Assembly (NCBI GenBank): GCA_021825585.1
Contig: JAKAGT010000003.1
Coordinates: 62,001 to 126,000, forward strand
Direction of reading: 5' to 3'
Length of the DNA: 64,000 nucleotides
Origin: Bacteroidota bacterium
GTDB taxonomy: Bacteria > Bacteroidota > Ignavibacteria > Kryptoniales > JAKASW01
A program made the translations under genes and the position numbers. Shown here one piece after another: positions 10,952 to 19,473 of the stretch; position 1 is the first letter of the stretch; each line of letters opens with the position of its first letter. Under the pieces are notes generated by a model. The model was given only the letters and a program-made list of their open reading frames with translations. It was not told where the DNA came from and did no database searches.

Positions 10952-11824
10952 CTATTGCGCAGTTTGTTGTTGAGAGTCCGAGGCCAAATTGACCCTGAGC
11001 CAGAAATTGATCTGTTTCGGCGGCTCCGGTCTTTGAATGCGTCTGTTTCCGTACTCTCCGCGGCCCTGACCAGGATAGCCTTCTCCGCCGCCTTCCATCC
11101 CACCGGGATATTCGCCCCCTTCACCGCCAGGCATGCCTTCTCCGTCTTCGCCGCGCCCGTATCCGCCGCCTCTTCCCGCAAACGAAGGCATCTGAAATTT
11201 GCCGCCCTCGAACTGCACCCCGATCTGATTCCCCTTCGGGTTAATCGCGTACGGATCGTCCGGAGACGAATGCAGAGGTACTCGCAGCTCATAGATCAGT
11301 CCTTCTCCGGCGTGGTGAAGCTGCAACTGAATTCCCCTGAGTTCGGCAATCGACATTCTCACGGGACCGTTCTTGTTTGCCCCCAGAATCTCGAGTTGAT
11401 CGGGATTGATAGCCAGGAAACTCCTGCTCATATCGCCGTCCGTGCCGTTGTTATTATTATCACTGGACTGCCGGTTGACCCTTCCTTCTTCTCTCCTCGC
11501 AAGCGGGAAATGTATTCCGAATGTCTCGTGCGATCCGCCGGAAGGATCGAACCAGACCGTCATGCCGAGCCCGAGAATCTGGAATGTCTGCTGGCGATCC
11601 GTGGTCTTCAAAATCATATACAGATACTTGCTATTATTTTGGAGACCGACTGTCAGTTTTGCATCGGGGATGTAAAACATCGTGTCGCCCCAGTCTTTGT
11701 CATTTCCATCAACGACTATCTTGTGGCCGTCCCAGGCACTCTTGACAAGAAGCATACTTGTGCAGCCGCTGAACAAGAGGGCTCCAAGGACGACTAGAAA
11801 GGGGATATACCTAAGTGATTTCAT
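10952..11824 (-). CDS. Lipoprotein with CBM9-like fold, glycine-rich C-terminus
   Basis: A 290-residue lipoprotein and the only minus-strand gene. The signal peptide ends in the lipobox LLFSGC. Residues about 35-235 contain a pattern typical of CBM9-like beta-sandwich domains (IVVDGNDKDWGD, then YLYMILKTTDRQ, MTVWFDPSGG, YELRVPL). A low-complexity Gly/Glu/Tyr segment follows (about 200-260: GRGGGYGRGEDGEG). AGGAG lies 7 bases before the start on the minus strand. A 288-codon + strand ORF covers the same bases but has no signal or family features and is its shadow. It may bind glycan at the outer membrane; no partner gene is adjacent. Confidence 0.8.
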   Translation of the reverse strand: MKSLRYIPFLVVLGALLFSGCTSMLLVKSAWDGHKIVVDGNDKDWGDTMFYIPDAKLTVGLQNNSKYLYMILKTTDRQQTFQILGLGMTVWFDPSGGSHETFGIHFPLARREEGRVNRQSSDNNNNGTDGDMSRSFLAINPDQLEILGANKNGPVRMSIAELRGIQLQLHHAGEGLIYELRVPLHSSPDDPYAINPKGNQIGVQFEGGKFQMPSFAGRGGGYGRGEDGEGMPGGEGGEYPGGMEGGGEGYPGQGRGEYGNRRIQRPEPPKQINFWLRVNLASDSQQQTAQ

Positions 11825-12195
11825 GCGAAAGCTCCTTTTGTGGAATACTGGGAGTCATACCTTACATATTAACCTTTTTTTTGACCGAAAAATAACACCC
11901 ACGGTTTAATCCTGATGAACTATGCAAGTGCCACGCCTCCTTGAAGACGAATCAAACTGTACGGAAGTTCACTCCCGTTCGGATGAAGCCTCTGCGGCCC
12001 GTCCGCATGGAGTCTGTTTTGGGAGATTGACTCGTTATGAAACTCAAGCGGTGCGCACCTCATCGGCAACAGCCCGACGATAAATCACTTCGCATCGGGG
12101 TTTCTTATTGAAAGAGAAAGCGTTGCACAAGTTTGGACTTCTTTTGTGTATAGAGTACATTTTTAAATTCATCGAAAAGCTCAAGGAGATCTACA
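11825..12195. promoter_or_regulatory. Divergent intergenic region with candidate promoter
   Basis: Region of 371 bases between the divergent lipoprotein (-) and S10 peptidase (+) genes. On the + strand, TTGGAC (12133-12138), a 17-base spacer and TACATT (12156-12161) make a plausible sigma-70-type promoter for the peptidase, followed by AAGGAG before ATG 12196. The minus-strand promoter was not resolved. Confidence 0.4.
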
Positions 12196-13737
12196 ATGCC
12201 CAAATACTTCTCGGTTTTCATTCTGGCTTTCTTTTTTGCGATTTCATCCTACGCAGCACAAGAGAAGCCTTCGGAAAGCGATACGGCTTCCCTGGAGGTG
12301 CCCAAGCCCGTTCAGGTCGTAACACACCACACGATAACTATAGACGGACAGCAGATCCACTACACAGCCACAACGGGTACGATGCTGCTGAGGGATGGAA
12401 ACGATCATCCCATAGCACTCTTCGGGTTCACCGCCTATACGAAGGACGGCGTAACCGATCCGGGCACACGGCCAATCACGTTCGCATACAACGGCGGGCC
12501 GGGATCTTCATCCATTTGGCTGCATATGGGCGCGTTGGGTCCGAAGCGTGTCGTCCTTGATGACCCACACGCGATGCCTCCGGCGCCTTATAAGATGGAA
12601 GATAACCCTTACTCGATACTGGATGTCAGCGACCTTGTGATGATTGATCCGGTAGGAACAGGTTTCAGCCGTCCGGTCGGAAAGGCGAAAGGGTCGGATT
12701 TCTGGGGTGTTGACCAGGACGTGAAATCGGTAAGCGAGTTCATATTCCAATATATCCGTGCCAATAATCGATGGAATTCGCCGAAGTTCCTTTTTGGGGA
12801 AAGCTACGGCACGACGCGTTCGGCTGGTGTCGCAGACTACCTATTCGAGCGGATGGGGATTCAAGTGAACGGAGTGATTTTCCTATCGACGGTATGGAAC
12901 TTCGAGACGCTCGCCTTCGCTCCCGGGAATGACCTCCCTTACATACTCTATCTTCCGACATACGCAGCGGTCGCCTGGTATCATAATGCGCTTCCTTCCA
13001 AGCCGGCGGATCTTCCGTTATTTCTGGAGAGAGTCAGGAAGTTTGCCAGAGACGAGTACGCCAATGCGCTTTTCAAAGGGTCATCCATCGACAGCAGCGA
13101 ATTCAGCGATGTCCTGAGCAAGCTTTACAAATATACCGGTATATCCGAATCATACTGGAGGAAAGCCGATCTAAGGCTGAGTGAACCGCAATTTGCAGAT
13201 GAGCTGCTGCGCGGACGAGGCGAGACTGTGGGACGGCTCGACTCCAGATACACCGGCCCCACTTCGGATCTTATCAGTGAATATGCGAACTATGATCCTC
13301 AGAGTACCACGATAAGTCCGGCGTTCATTACCGATTTTCTCAGCTATCTTCACAACGACCTTAAATTCCCCACTGACATGACATATCACATAGACGCTTA
13401 CGGCACGAAGGGATTCAAGTGGGATTGGAACCAGGCAGGCCGGCGTGAATTTGGTTTCCGCAATCCTAACGTGGCGCCGGACCTTGCCGACGTGTTATCG
13501 AGGGATCCGTACCTGAATATCCTTATGCTGAACGGCTACTTCGACTTAGCGACTCCTTTCTATGCGACCGAGTACACGATCGATCACCTTGGGAGCAATA
13601 TCCCGAATCTGAAGGACCGTGTGCACTTGAAGTATTTCCAGTCCGGACATATGGTGTACGTGAATTCGAAGGTGCTTCCTCAGTTTAAATCCGACGTGGC
13701 CAAGTTCATAGAATCAATGGTCCATCCTCAGAAGTAG
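12196..13737 (+). CDS. Secreted S10-family serine carboxypeptidase
   Basis: A 513-residue exported alpha/beta-hydrolase that removes C-terminal residues from peptides. A signal peptide occupies residues 1-20 (VFILAFFFAISSYAA). The family motifs are present: the oxyanion-hole region TFAYNGGPGSSS (about 95-106), the nucleophile GESYGTTR (Ser about 202), the catalytic Asp in NGYFDLATP (about 450) and the His in FQSGHMVYV (about 484). Bacterial members usually act in the periplasm. The gene stands alone and is followed by a 9-bp hairpin. Confidence 0.93.
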   Translation: MPKYFSVFILAFFFAISSYAAQEKPSESDTASLEVPKPVQVVTHHTITIDGQQIHYTATTGTMLLRDGNDHPIALFGFTAYTKDGVTDPGTRPITFAYNGGPGSSSIWLHMGALGPKRVVLDDPHAMPPAPYKMEDNPYSILDVSDLVMIDPVGTGFSRPVGKAKGSDFWGVDQDVKSVSEFIFQYIRANNRWNSPKFLFGESYGTTRSAGVADYLFERMGIQVNGVIFLSTVWNFETLAFAPGNDLPYILYLPTYAAVAWYHNALPSKPADLPLFLERVRKFARDEYANALFKGSSIDSSEFSDVLSKLYKYTGISESYWRKADLRLSEPQFADELLRGRGETVGRLDSRYTGPTSDLISEYANYDPQSTTISPAFITDFLSYLHNDLKFPTDMTYHIDAYGTKGFKWDWNQAGRREFGFRNPNVAPDLADVLSRDPYLNILMLNGYFDLATPFYATEYTIDHLGSNIPNLKDRVHLKYFQSGHMVYVNSKVLPQFKSDVAKFIESMVHPQK

Positions 13738-13765
13738 GGAAGACCTCCTGGTTTCAAGAGATGCG

Positions 13766-13796
13766 TTGGGAGCCGTCCGAGCGGGATGGCTCCCAA
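13766..13796 (+). terminator. Hairpin downstream of S10 peptidase
   Basis: Perfect 9-bp stem TTGGGAGCC/GGCTCCCAA with a 13-nt loop, 29 bases after the stop codon. There is no T-run, so it may terminate weakly or stabilise the mRNA 3' end. Confidence 0.4.
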
Positions 13797-13883
13797 AAGG
13801 ATGTGAAGCCCTGGATACTAATGTAGTGCCTCTTCAGAGGGACCTTTCGACGATCCCACAGGGAAGACGATGGAGAAATATTT

Positions 13884-14522
13884 ATGAAGGATCTTTTAGT
13901 CCTCGCGAAGAGGAAAACAAGCGACATTACCTTCGAAGGTAAACTGGAACAATGGCATCACGCGAACCGGGTAGACTTCGATGATGGTGCGGCGTTTCCC
14001 GAAAGGCGGAGCGCTTTAGTCTACGTGCTTTGGGATGAAAAGTATCTCTATATCGCGTTTGACGTCCGGAGGAAGAACCCTCGCGCGAAGGTAACGGAGC
14101 GTGACGGTCATGGCTTGTGGTTCGATGACGGTATCGAATTCCTGATAGACGCGAAAAATGACAAAGGGACGTTGTTCATGCCGGATGACATCGCTTACCA
14201 CGTCAACATACTCGACGCTGTGTTCGACGACAGAGGAACGGGAGGTCCGAAGCAGGACGTATCGTGGAACGGGAATGCGATTCACAAAATGAACCTCAAG
14301 ACTGAGAAGAACGGTGAGGTAACCGGCTACTTCTGCGAGGTTGCTGTGCCGTGGGAAGAACTGGGCGTGGCTCCGGTTGAGGGTGTCACCGTTGTGGGAA
14401 TCGACTTCTGCGTCAACGGGATCGATGACATGACGGGGGCATACCATTATTTTGACTGGGCCGGGTTGAAGTTGTTCCATTATCCTGACGGGTTCGGCGA
14501 ACTCAAGCTGGTAGGGGCTTAA
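13884..14522 (+). CDS. CBM9-like sugar-binding-fold protein without signal peptide
   Basis: A 212-residue protein that appears to be a single CBM9-like beta-sandwich. Recognisable elements are FEGKLEQWHHANRVDFD, VLWDEKYLYIAFDVRRKNP, WFDDGIEFLIDAKND, YFCEVAVPWEELG and the closing YHYFDWAGLKLFHYPDGFGELKL. CBM9 modules usually bind reducing ends of glycans as part of secreted enzymes. A free-standing copy with no signal peptide is unusual, so it may act in the cytoplasm or be recruited to another process. GGAG lies 9 bases before the start. It precedes the antiterminator gene by 114 bases. Confidence 0.75.
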   Translation: MKDLLVLAKRKTSDITFEGKLEQWHHANRVDFDDGAAFPERRSALVYVLWDEKYLYIAFDVRRKNPRAKVTERDGHGLWFDDGIEFLIDAKNDKGTLFMPDDIAYHVNILDAVFDDRGTGGPKQDVSWNGNAIHKMNLKTEKNGEVTGYFCEVAVPWEELGVAPVEGVTVVGIDFCVNGIDDMTGAYHYFDWAGLKLFHYPDGFGELKLVGA

Positions 14523-14636
14523 ATCTGTGGAAGAATATCGAAGAGACTCAAGAGCGGTATGGCAGGCTCAAGATCAGTTTAGTATTTTCCAGAGGAGTGT
14601 CATGACAAATGGCGGTTTTATTGAAAGAGAGGACTA

Positions 14637-15158
14637 ATGAGTGAAGTACCAGGTGCCTGGGAACAAAGGAAGTGGCACGTCATATATATCAAAGCACGAC
14701 ACGAGAAAGCCGTTTATGAGGAACTGGTCAAGCGTGGCGTGGACTCCTACCTTCCTTTGAAAAAGGAACTGCATCAGTGGAGCGACAGGAAGAAATGGGT
14801 AGAGGTGCCGCTATTCAGCTCCTATGTATTCATCAATATAGAACCCGGAGAAAAACAGCAGGTATATCTTTCGGATGCGTTTGTGAGGTTCGTGACAATG
14901 AACGGAAAGCCGAGTATCGTTCCTGATTGGCAGATTGAATACATACGAAAAGTGTCGTCCTTGTATCCGGAAACGTTGAATGTGTTTGATACAGGCAACG
15001 TCGGTAAACGGGGAGTTATCATTTCAGGGCCCCTTTCGGGTATGAGGGGCGAGATAATCGATGTAATGAACGAGCATTGGTTCATGGTGCGAATCGAAGG
15101 CCTTGAGAAAGTTCTCGGAGTGAAAGTCCCCGCCTCAATATTCCAGCCGGGCAGCTGA
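14637..15158 (+). CDS. UpxY-type NusG-like transcription antiterminator
   Basis: A 173-residue specialised NusG paralogue. The NGN domain (about residues 8-105) contains WHVIYIKARHEKAVYEELVK, the segment SYLPLKKELHQWSDRKKW and VPLFSSYVFINIEPGE; a KOW-like C-terminal domain follows (GPLSGMRGEIIDV). Such proteins (UpxY, RfaH, LoaP) bind RNA polymerase early on long operons and suppress termination. In Bacteroides they head capsule loci, but none is visible here. What follows is a 590-nt structured non-coding region and then a long glycan catabolic gene cluster, the obvious candidate target. Confidence 0.9.
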   Translation: MSEVPGAWEQRKWHVIYIKARHEKAVYEELVKRGVDSYLPLKKELHQWSDRKKWVEVPLFSSYVFINIEPGEKQQVYLSDAFVRFVTMNGKPSIVPDWQIEYIRKVSSLYPETLNVFDTGNVGKRGVIISGPLSGMRGEIIDVMNEHWFMVRIEGLEKVLGVKVPASIFQPGS

Positions 15159-15167
15159 TAATGTGTC

Positions 15168-15276
15168 CGGCGGCTTCCGCCGTTCATGTCCCAGGCCCAC
15201 CGGCGTGGGTCGGCAGCCGCCGAATTCTTCAATCCTGACCATGTGTCCTCGTGGGCCTGCCTGGGTGACCACATGG
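15168..15276. repeat. Nested palindromes after the antiterminator gene
   Basis: The 110 bases contain CGGCGG-CTT-CCGCCG (15168-15182), CCCAC-CGGC-GTGGG (15196-15209) and CCATGTG/CACATGG (15239-15245 with 15270-15276). CCCAGGCCCAC (15190-15200) also pairs imperfectly with GTGGGCCTGCCTGGG (15251-15265). The whole segment could fold into one branched structure. It may be a terminator or a recruitment site for the antiterminator; no T-run is present. Confidence 0.5.
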
Positions 15277-15291
15277 CCCCTGTTGTGATGT

Positions 15292-15301
15292 CCCCCCCCC
15301 C
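15292..15301. repeat. Homopolymer tract of ten cytosines
   Basis: Uninterrupted C10 lying 34 bases upstream of the -35 element of the next promoter. Tracts of this length are prone to slippage and to sequencing error. Confidence 0.8.
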
Positions 15302-15335
15302 TCGAAATTTACTTCAAATCCCGCACGCGAAACTC

Positions 15336-15364
15336 TTGACTAAATAACCCGAATAAAGTAAAAT
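15336..15364 (+). promoter_or_regulatory. Sigma-70-type promoter for the GH47 cluster
   Basis: TTGACT (15336-15341), a 17-base spacer and TAAAAT (15359-15364). The octamer CTCTTGAC at the -35 region is repeated exactly upstream of the TonB receptor (28973-28980). Predicted transcription start is about 15371, giving a leader of about 377 nt before ATG 15748. Confidence 0.65.
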
Positions 15365-15370
15365 ACCAAA

Positions 15371-15409
15371 GACAAAACAGCATTTCCTTAGTAAAACATG
15401 CGTTTGTTT
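15371..15409 (+). promoter_or_regulatory. Conserved initial-transcribed element, probable operator, copy 1
   Basis: Contains AAAACAG, then TTAGTAAAAC and GCGTTT. The same elements occur in the same order at 29011-29043, at the same distance (31 bases from TTGAC to GAnAAAACAG). The second half resembles a LacI-family operator with arms GTAAAAC and GCGTTT, here separated by two extra bases. Confidence 0.55.
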
Positions 15410-15747
15410 TTGATGACGCTGGTGATTTGATTGGAGTTCGTTGGTCGGCCCTCTGAGTAGCGTGTGATAGGTTCTGATCTTCGTGAGTAAATCCAAGTTT
15501 TACCCTTGGCAGGCGGAGAACGTCGCTATGCGTTTTTGGAAGTAGCTGTGCCCGGCCGATACTGCATTTGATGCCGTCGTCTTAAGGCTGCATGTTCGAG
15601 TCTTCCCGCTATGTTGTGGGACTGAGATGGCGAAGCTGTCTACAGCTTGCTGCCCGAACAAATCACCGGAACCCAACCTCATACTTGTCGACTCCACAGA
15701 TCTTCCGCACAGTTAATCCTAAATTCCGAATGATAATAGGGAAACAG

Positions 15748-17112
15748 ATGGCACGTGTCGTTGCCCGTCTTTCGCTTCCAGCTCTTCTTATGCTGGTACA
15801 GTTCGCGACAGCGTCAGGGCAGACAACCGTAGGCATTGACAAGGTTAAGCTTGCTGCTGAAGTGCGCGAACAGTTCATCCATACGTGGCACGGTTATGAG
15901 AAATATGCGTGGGGCCATGACGGACTCAGGCCGCTTTCCGATAGTTGTTACGACTGGTATGGCACTCCGTTCTACATCACGGCAGTGGACGGACTCGATA
16001 CGATGATTCTGATGGGGTTGAAGCAAGAGGCCGACAGCACGCGGACCTACATAGACCGCCATCTGTCGTTTGACAAGGACGTTTATGTCAAGACTTTCGA
16101 GTTCAATATCCGTCTTCTCGGCGGGCTTCTCTCGTCATATCAGCTGACGGGCGACAAGAGGCTTCTCGAACTCGCAGAAGATCTGGGGATGCGCCTTCTT
16201 CCGGCCTTCAACTCGCCTACGGGAATGCCGTACGAGTACGTCAACCTAAAGACCGGTGCCGTCCGCGGTCGAATAAACAATCCTGCTGGAATCGGCACGT
16301 ACCTTATCGAGTTTGGGGCGCTGAGTAAGTTGACCGGAAAAAACATTTTTTATCGGACGGCAAAGAATGCAATTGTCCAGGTGTATGACCGTCGATCCAA
16401 GATCGGTTTGGTCGGTTCTTCAATCGATGTGGATACGGGGAAGTGGCTGAAGACCAACAGCAGTATCGGCGCAGGTATCGACTCGTACCTCGAGTATCTT
16501 TTGAAAGGCTGGCGTCTCTTCGGAGACAGGGATTGCGAGCGAATGTGGAAGACCAGCATTGAGGCTGTGAACAAATATCTCGCCGACACTACTTCGTCGG
16601 GGTTTTGGTACGGCAGTGCGGACATGAATACCGGCCGGAGAACCTCGACTGTCTTCGACGCGCTGGCTGCGTTCTTTCCGGCGGAGCTCGCCCTTTCAGG
16701 TGATCTTCCCAGGGCCGAGAAGCTCGAGGATTCGTGTTATAAGATGTGGAACCTATATGGCATCGAACCGGATGACCTGAACTATGCGACAATGAGCGTG
16801 GTTAGCCCCAAATACTATCTGAATCCGGAAATCATGGAGTCGGCCTACTACCTTTACGAGTATACACACGACAAGAAATATCTGCTGATGGGGAAGACGT
16901 TCCTCGATGATTTGGTCAAATATTGCCGTGCCGGGTCCGGCTTTGCCGAACTTAAAAACGTTGTCACGAAGAGAAAGATGGATGTGATGGAGACTTACTT
17001 TACTGCTGAAACGCTGAAGTATCTATATTTGCTCTTTGCGCCGTCCAGCACACTTGATTTCCACAAAGTAATTTTCAACACCGAAGCTCACCCAATTAGA
17101 AGAACCTGGTAG
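15748..17112 (+). CDS. GH47-family alpha-mannosidase, exported
   Basis: A 454-residue protein related to class I alpha-1,2-mannosidases (GH47), inverting calcium-dependent enzymes with an (alpha/alpha)7 barrel. Visible hallmarks are FIHTWHGYEKYAWGHDGLRP at the start of the domain, WYGTPFYITAVDGLDTMILMG, the segment KTFEFNIRLLGGLLSSYQLTG, STVFDALAAFFPAEL and the terminal NTEAHPI, whose Thr binds calcium in the family. Start 15748 is chosen because AGGG lies 6 bases upstream and a signal peptide follows (LSLPALLMLVQFATASG). GH47 is common in eukaryotic N-glycan processing and uncommon in bacteria. First gene of the 15-29 kb glycan cluster. Confidence 0.88.
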   Translation: MARVVARLSLPALLMLVQFATASGQTTVGIDKVKLAAEVREQFIHTWHGYEKYAWGHDGLRPLSDSCYDWYGTPFYITAVDGLDTMILMGLKQEADSTRTYIDRHLSFDKDVYVKTFEFNIRLLGGLLSSYQLTGDKRLLELAEDLGMRLLPAFNSPTGMPYEYVNLKTGAVRGRINNPAGIGTYLIEFGALSKLTGKNIFYRTAKNAIVQVYDRRSKIGLVGSSIDVDTGKWLKTNSSIGAGIDSYLEYLLKGWRLFGDRDCERMWKTSIEAVNKYLADTTSSGFWYGSADMNTGRRTSTVFDALAAFFPAELALSGDLPRAEKLEDSCYKMWNLYGIEPDDLNYATMSVVSPKYYLNPEIMESAYYLYEYTHDKKYLLMGKTFLDDLVKYCRAGSGFAELKNVVTKRKMDVMETYFTAETLKYLYLLFAPSSTLDFHKVIFNTEAHPIRRTW

Positions 17113-17234
17113 TCCTCGTGTACTTAAAGGCTGCTGTGGAATCTCACTGTCGGAAATCATAAGTTACCAGTGCCATTTAGCATGTACCAGATAGAGGCAA
17201 CCTTCTTGAAGACTTCAAGTCCGGAAGTTTCCAA

Positions 17235-18029
17235 ATGAGCCAGACATCCCCCGTCGTTATCATTACCGGTGCCAGTCGAGGGATCGGACGCGGCATCTCT
17301 CTTCTTGCGGCTGATCACGGCCTGTCCGTCGCTGTCAATTTTGTGAACGATTCTGACGCCGCTGAGGAAACGGTCGAGATGTGCAAACGCAATAAGAAAG
17401 AGGACTCTCAGAAGTTCATTCCGATTCGCGCCGATGTGAGTACGCCGGATGGAAGAGCCGTCCTGGTGGAGGAAACGCTGAGCAAGTTTTCGAGAATAGA
17501 CGCGCTTGTCAATAATGCGGGCCGCGGCCCAAAGATACGTGTTGACATCACGAAAATGACTCTCGAGTCGTATGAAGACGTGATGCGGATCAACCTTGAA
17601 GGACCATTGTTTCTTACCCAATCTGTCGTGAATTTCTGGCTCGCAGAAAAAGTGAAATCGTTTCTCCCCGGAGGATTCAAGGTTCTATTCATCTCATCGA
17701 TGTCGGCGTATACGGCATCGGTCGACAGGGGGGAGTACTGCATTTCCAAGGCGGGACTTTCCATGGTTACGAAACTCTGGGCCGTCAGACTCGCGGACGC
17801 CGGGATCCAGGTGTTTGAGATCAGGCCGGGCATAATCGAGACAGAGATGACGAAGGGCGTCAAGGGGAAGTACGATCCGTTGATTTCAAGCGGCGTCGTT
17901 CCGCAGAAACGCTGGGGCAAACCGGAAGATGTCGGTCTTGCAGTATGCTCAATACTTCTTGGACATTTTCCTTTTTCTACCGGAGAGGTTGTCAACATCG
18001 ACGGCGGATTTCATTTACAAAGGCTCTGA
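17235..18029 (+). CDS. Short-chain dehydrogenase/reductase
   Basis: A 264-residue cytoplasmic NAD(P)-dependent oxidoreductase. It has the nucleotide-binding motif TGASRGIGRG (about residues 11-20), NNAG (about 94-97), a catalytic Ser in FISSMSAY and the YxxxK dyad as YCISK (about 170), and ends in STGEVVNIDGGFHL, typical of 3-oxoacyl-ACP-reductase-like SDRs. It is followed within 6 bases by the GH88 gene, so a role in oxidising or reducing the released uronate or a keto-sugar is more likely than fatty acid synthesis. The substrate is unknown. GGAAG lies 7 bases before the start. Confidence 0.9.
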   Translation: MSQTSPVVIITGASRGIGRGISLLAADHGLSVAVNFVNDSDAAEETVEMCKRNKKEDSQKFIPIRADVSTPDGRAVLVEETLSKFSRIDALVNNAGRGPKIRVDITKMTLESYEDVMRINLEGPLFLTQSVVNFWLAEKVKSFLPGGFKVLFISSMSAYTASVDRGEYCISKAGLSMVTKLWAVRLADAGIQVFEIRPGIIETEMTKGVKGKYDPLISSGVVPQKRWGKPEDVGLAVCSILLGHFPFSTGEVVNIDGGFHLQRL

Positions 18030-18034
18030 TCGAA

Positions 18035-19420
18035 ATGATCCTAATCAACGAGGGAATGACTCCCGGAGCTCTTAAGGGGCAAATCGAAACCCTCTTTTCA
18101 ATTTCGGAACGGAAGATCGTTGAACTCAACTCGAAGTGGGATGCAGGCAACGGCTCTCCGGTTTTTACGAGGGCGGGCATTTACACGTCGAGAGGATGGA
18201 CGGACTGGACAAAGGGATTCCAGATTGGGATGGCATTGCTTCAATATGATTTCAGCGAAGTCTCTTCCTTCCTTGATATTGGAAGGAACCGGACGATCGA
18301 GCACATGCCGGTCCATCTTACGAACCTCGGCGTTCATGATCACGGGTTCAACATTGTCAGCACGTATGGCAACCTCCTGAGGCTCATGTCCGAGGGAAGG
18401 ATGAAGTACAGCGAGAGAGAGGCAGACCTGTACAAAGTCGCGCTCAAAGTAAGCGGAGCAGTTCAAGCCGCAAGGTGGACGCGACTCAACGACGAGCTTG
18501 GATACATTTATTCTTTCAACGGGCCTCATTCTCTGTTTGCCGACACAATTCGCAGCTTGCGTTCTCTCGCGGTTGCCTACCAGCTTGGGCACACATTGAT
18601 CGTGGAGCAGGACAAGAAGGTCAGTTTGCTCGAACGTCTTCTGCAGCATGCCGAGACGACCGCCCGGTATATAGTGTATTTCGGGGAAGGCCGGGACATC
18701 TACGACAAGCCCGGACGCGTGGCTCACGAGGCGATCTTCAACACAGATTCCTGCACATTCCGCTGCCCGAGCACACAGCAAGGCTACTCGCCCTTCTCAA
18801 CCTGGACAAGAGGGCTGGCATGGATCATTCTGGGGTATATCGAGGAACTCGAGTTCATAGACAATCTGGAAGAGTCCGCACTCGAGCAGTATGGCGGGAA
18901 GAAGAAAATTGCAGAACGATTTCTCAGGACTGCACAAACGGTCGTCGATTTTTATATACAGAACGTTCCGATCGACGGGATACCATATTGGGATACGGGT
19001 GCGCCAGGGCTGAGTCAGTTGGGAGATTACCTGAACCGGCCGGCAGATCCTTATAATGAGCATGAACCCGTCGACAGTTCGGCCGCAGTGATAGCGGCGC
19101 AAGGGCTCGTTCGGCTAGGCAACTACTTGAAAATGAAAAACGACATCGATAGCGGGAACAGATATCTCCAGGCGGGGCTGACCATAGCTTCTAATCTTTT
19201 CTCAGAACCGTATCTGTCTACAGATCCGAACCACCAGGGACTGATCCTTCACTCCGTTTATCACCGGCCGAACGGCTGGGACTACATCCAGTCGGGCAGA
19301 AAGATACCGTTCGGCGAGTCATCAATGTGGGGCGATTATCATGCCCTTGAACTCGGACTTCTGATACATCGTATGGCCGAGAGGAAACCACACCTAACGT
19401 TCTTTCCTGTTGAACGGTGA
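18035..19420 (+). CDS. GH88-type unsaturated glucuronyl hydrolase, cytoplasmic
   Basis: A 461-residue (alpha/alpha)6 enzyme without signal peptide. GH88 enzymes hydrolyse delta-4,5-unsaturated uronic acids left at the non-reducing end after polysaccharide lyase cleavage. Visible family segments are LGVHDHGFNIVSTYGNLLRL, NTDSCTFRCPSTQQGYSPF followed by STWTRGLAWIILGY, the segment PYWDTGAPG with DSSAAVIAAQGL, and the C-terminal SSMWGDYHALELGLLIHRM. The frame is open upstream, but ATG 18035, just after the SDR stop, fits the domain start. It implies that uronate oligosaccharides made by a lyase reach the cytoplasm. Confidence 0.87.
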   Translation: MILINEGMTPGALKGQIETLFSISERKIVELNSKWDAGNGSPVFTRAGIYTSRGWTDWTKGFQIGMALLQYDFSEVSSFLDIGRNRTIEHMPVHLTNLGVHDHGFNIVSTYGNLLRLMSEGRMKYSEREADLYKVALKVSGAVQAARWTRLNDELGYIYSFNGPHSLFADTIRSLRSLAVAYQLGHTLIVEQDKKVSLLERLLQHAETTARYIVYFGEGRDIYDKPGRVAHEAIFNTDSCTFRCPSTQQGYSPFSTWTRGLAWIILGYIEELEFIDNLEESALEQYGGKKKIAERFLRTAQTVVDFYIQNVPIDGIPYWDTGAPGLSQLGDYLNRPADPYNEHEPVDSSAAVIAAQGLVRLGNYLKMKNDIDSGNRYLQAGLTIASNLFSEPYLSTDPNHQGLILHSVYHRPNGWDYIQSGRKIPFGESSMWGDYHALELGLLIHRMAERKPHLTFFPVER

Positions 19421-19473
19421 GATTTGATTTTCTCTTCAGTTGTTAACACACGACAAAATTTATGGAGATACTC

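Noticed and set aside
10931-11797. A 288-codon + strand ORF over the minus-strand lipoprotein
   Set aside because: The minus-strand product has a lipobox signal peptide, a ribosome-binding site and a beta-sandwich pattern; the + strand product has none and is arginine/serine-rich shadow sequence.
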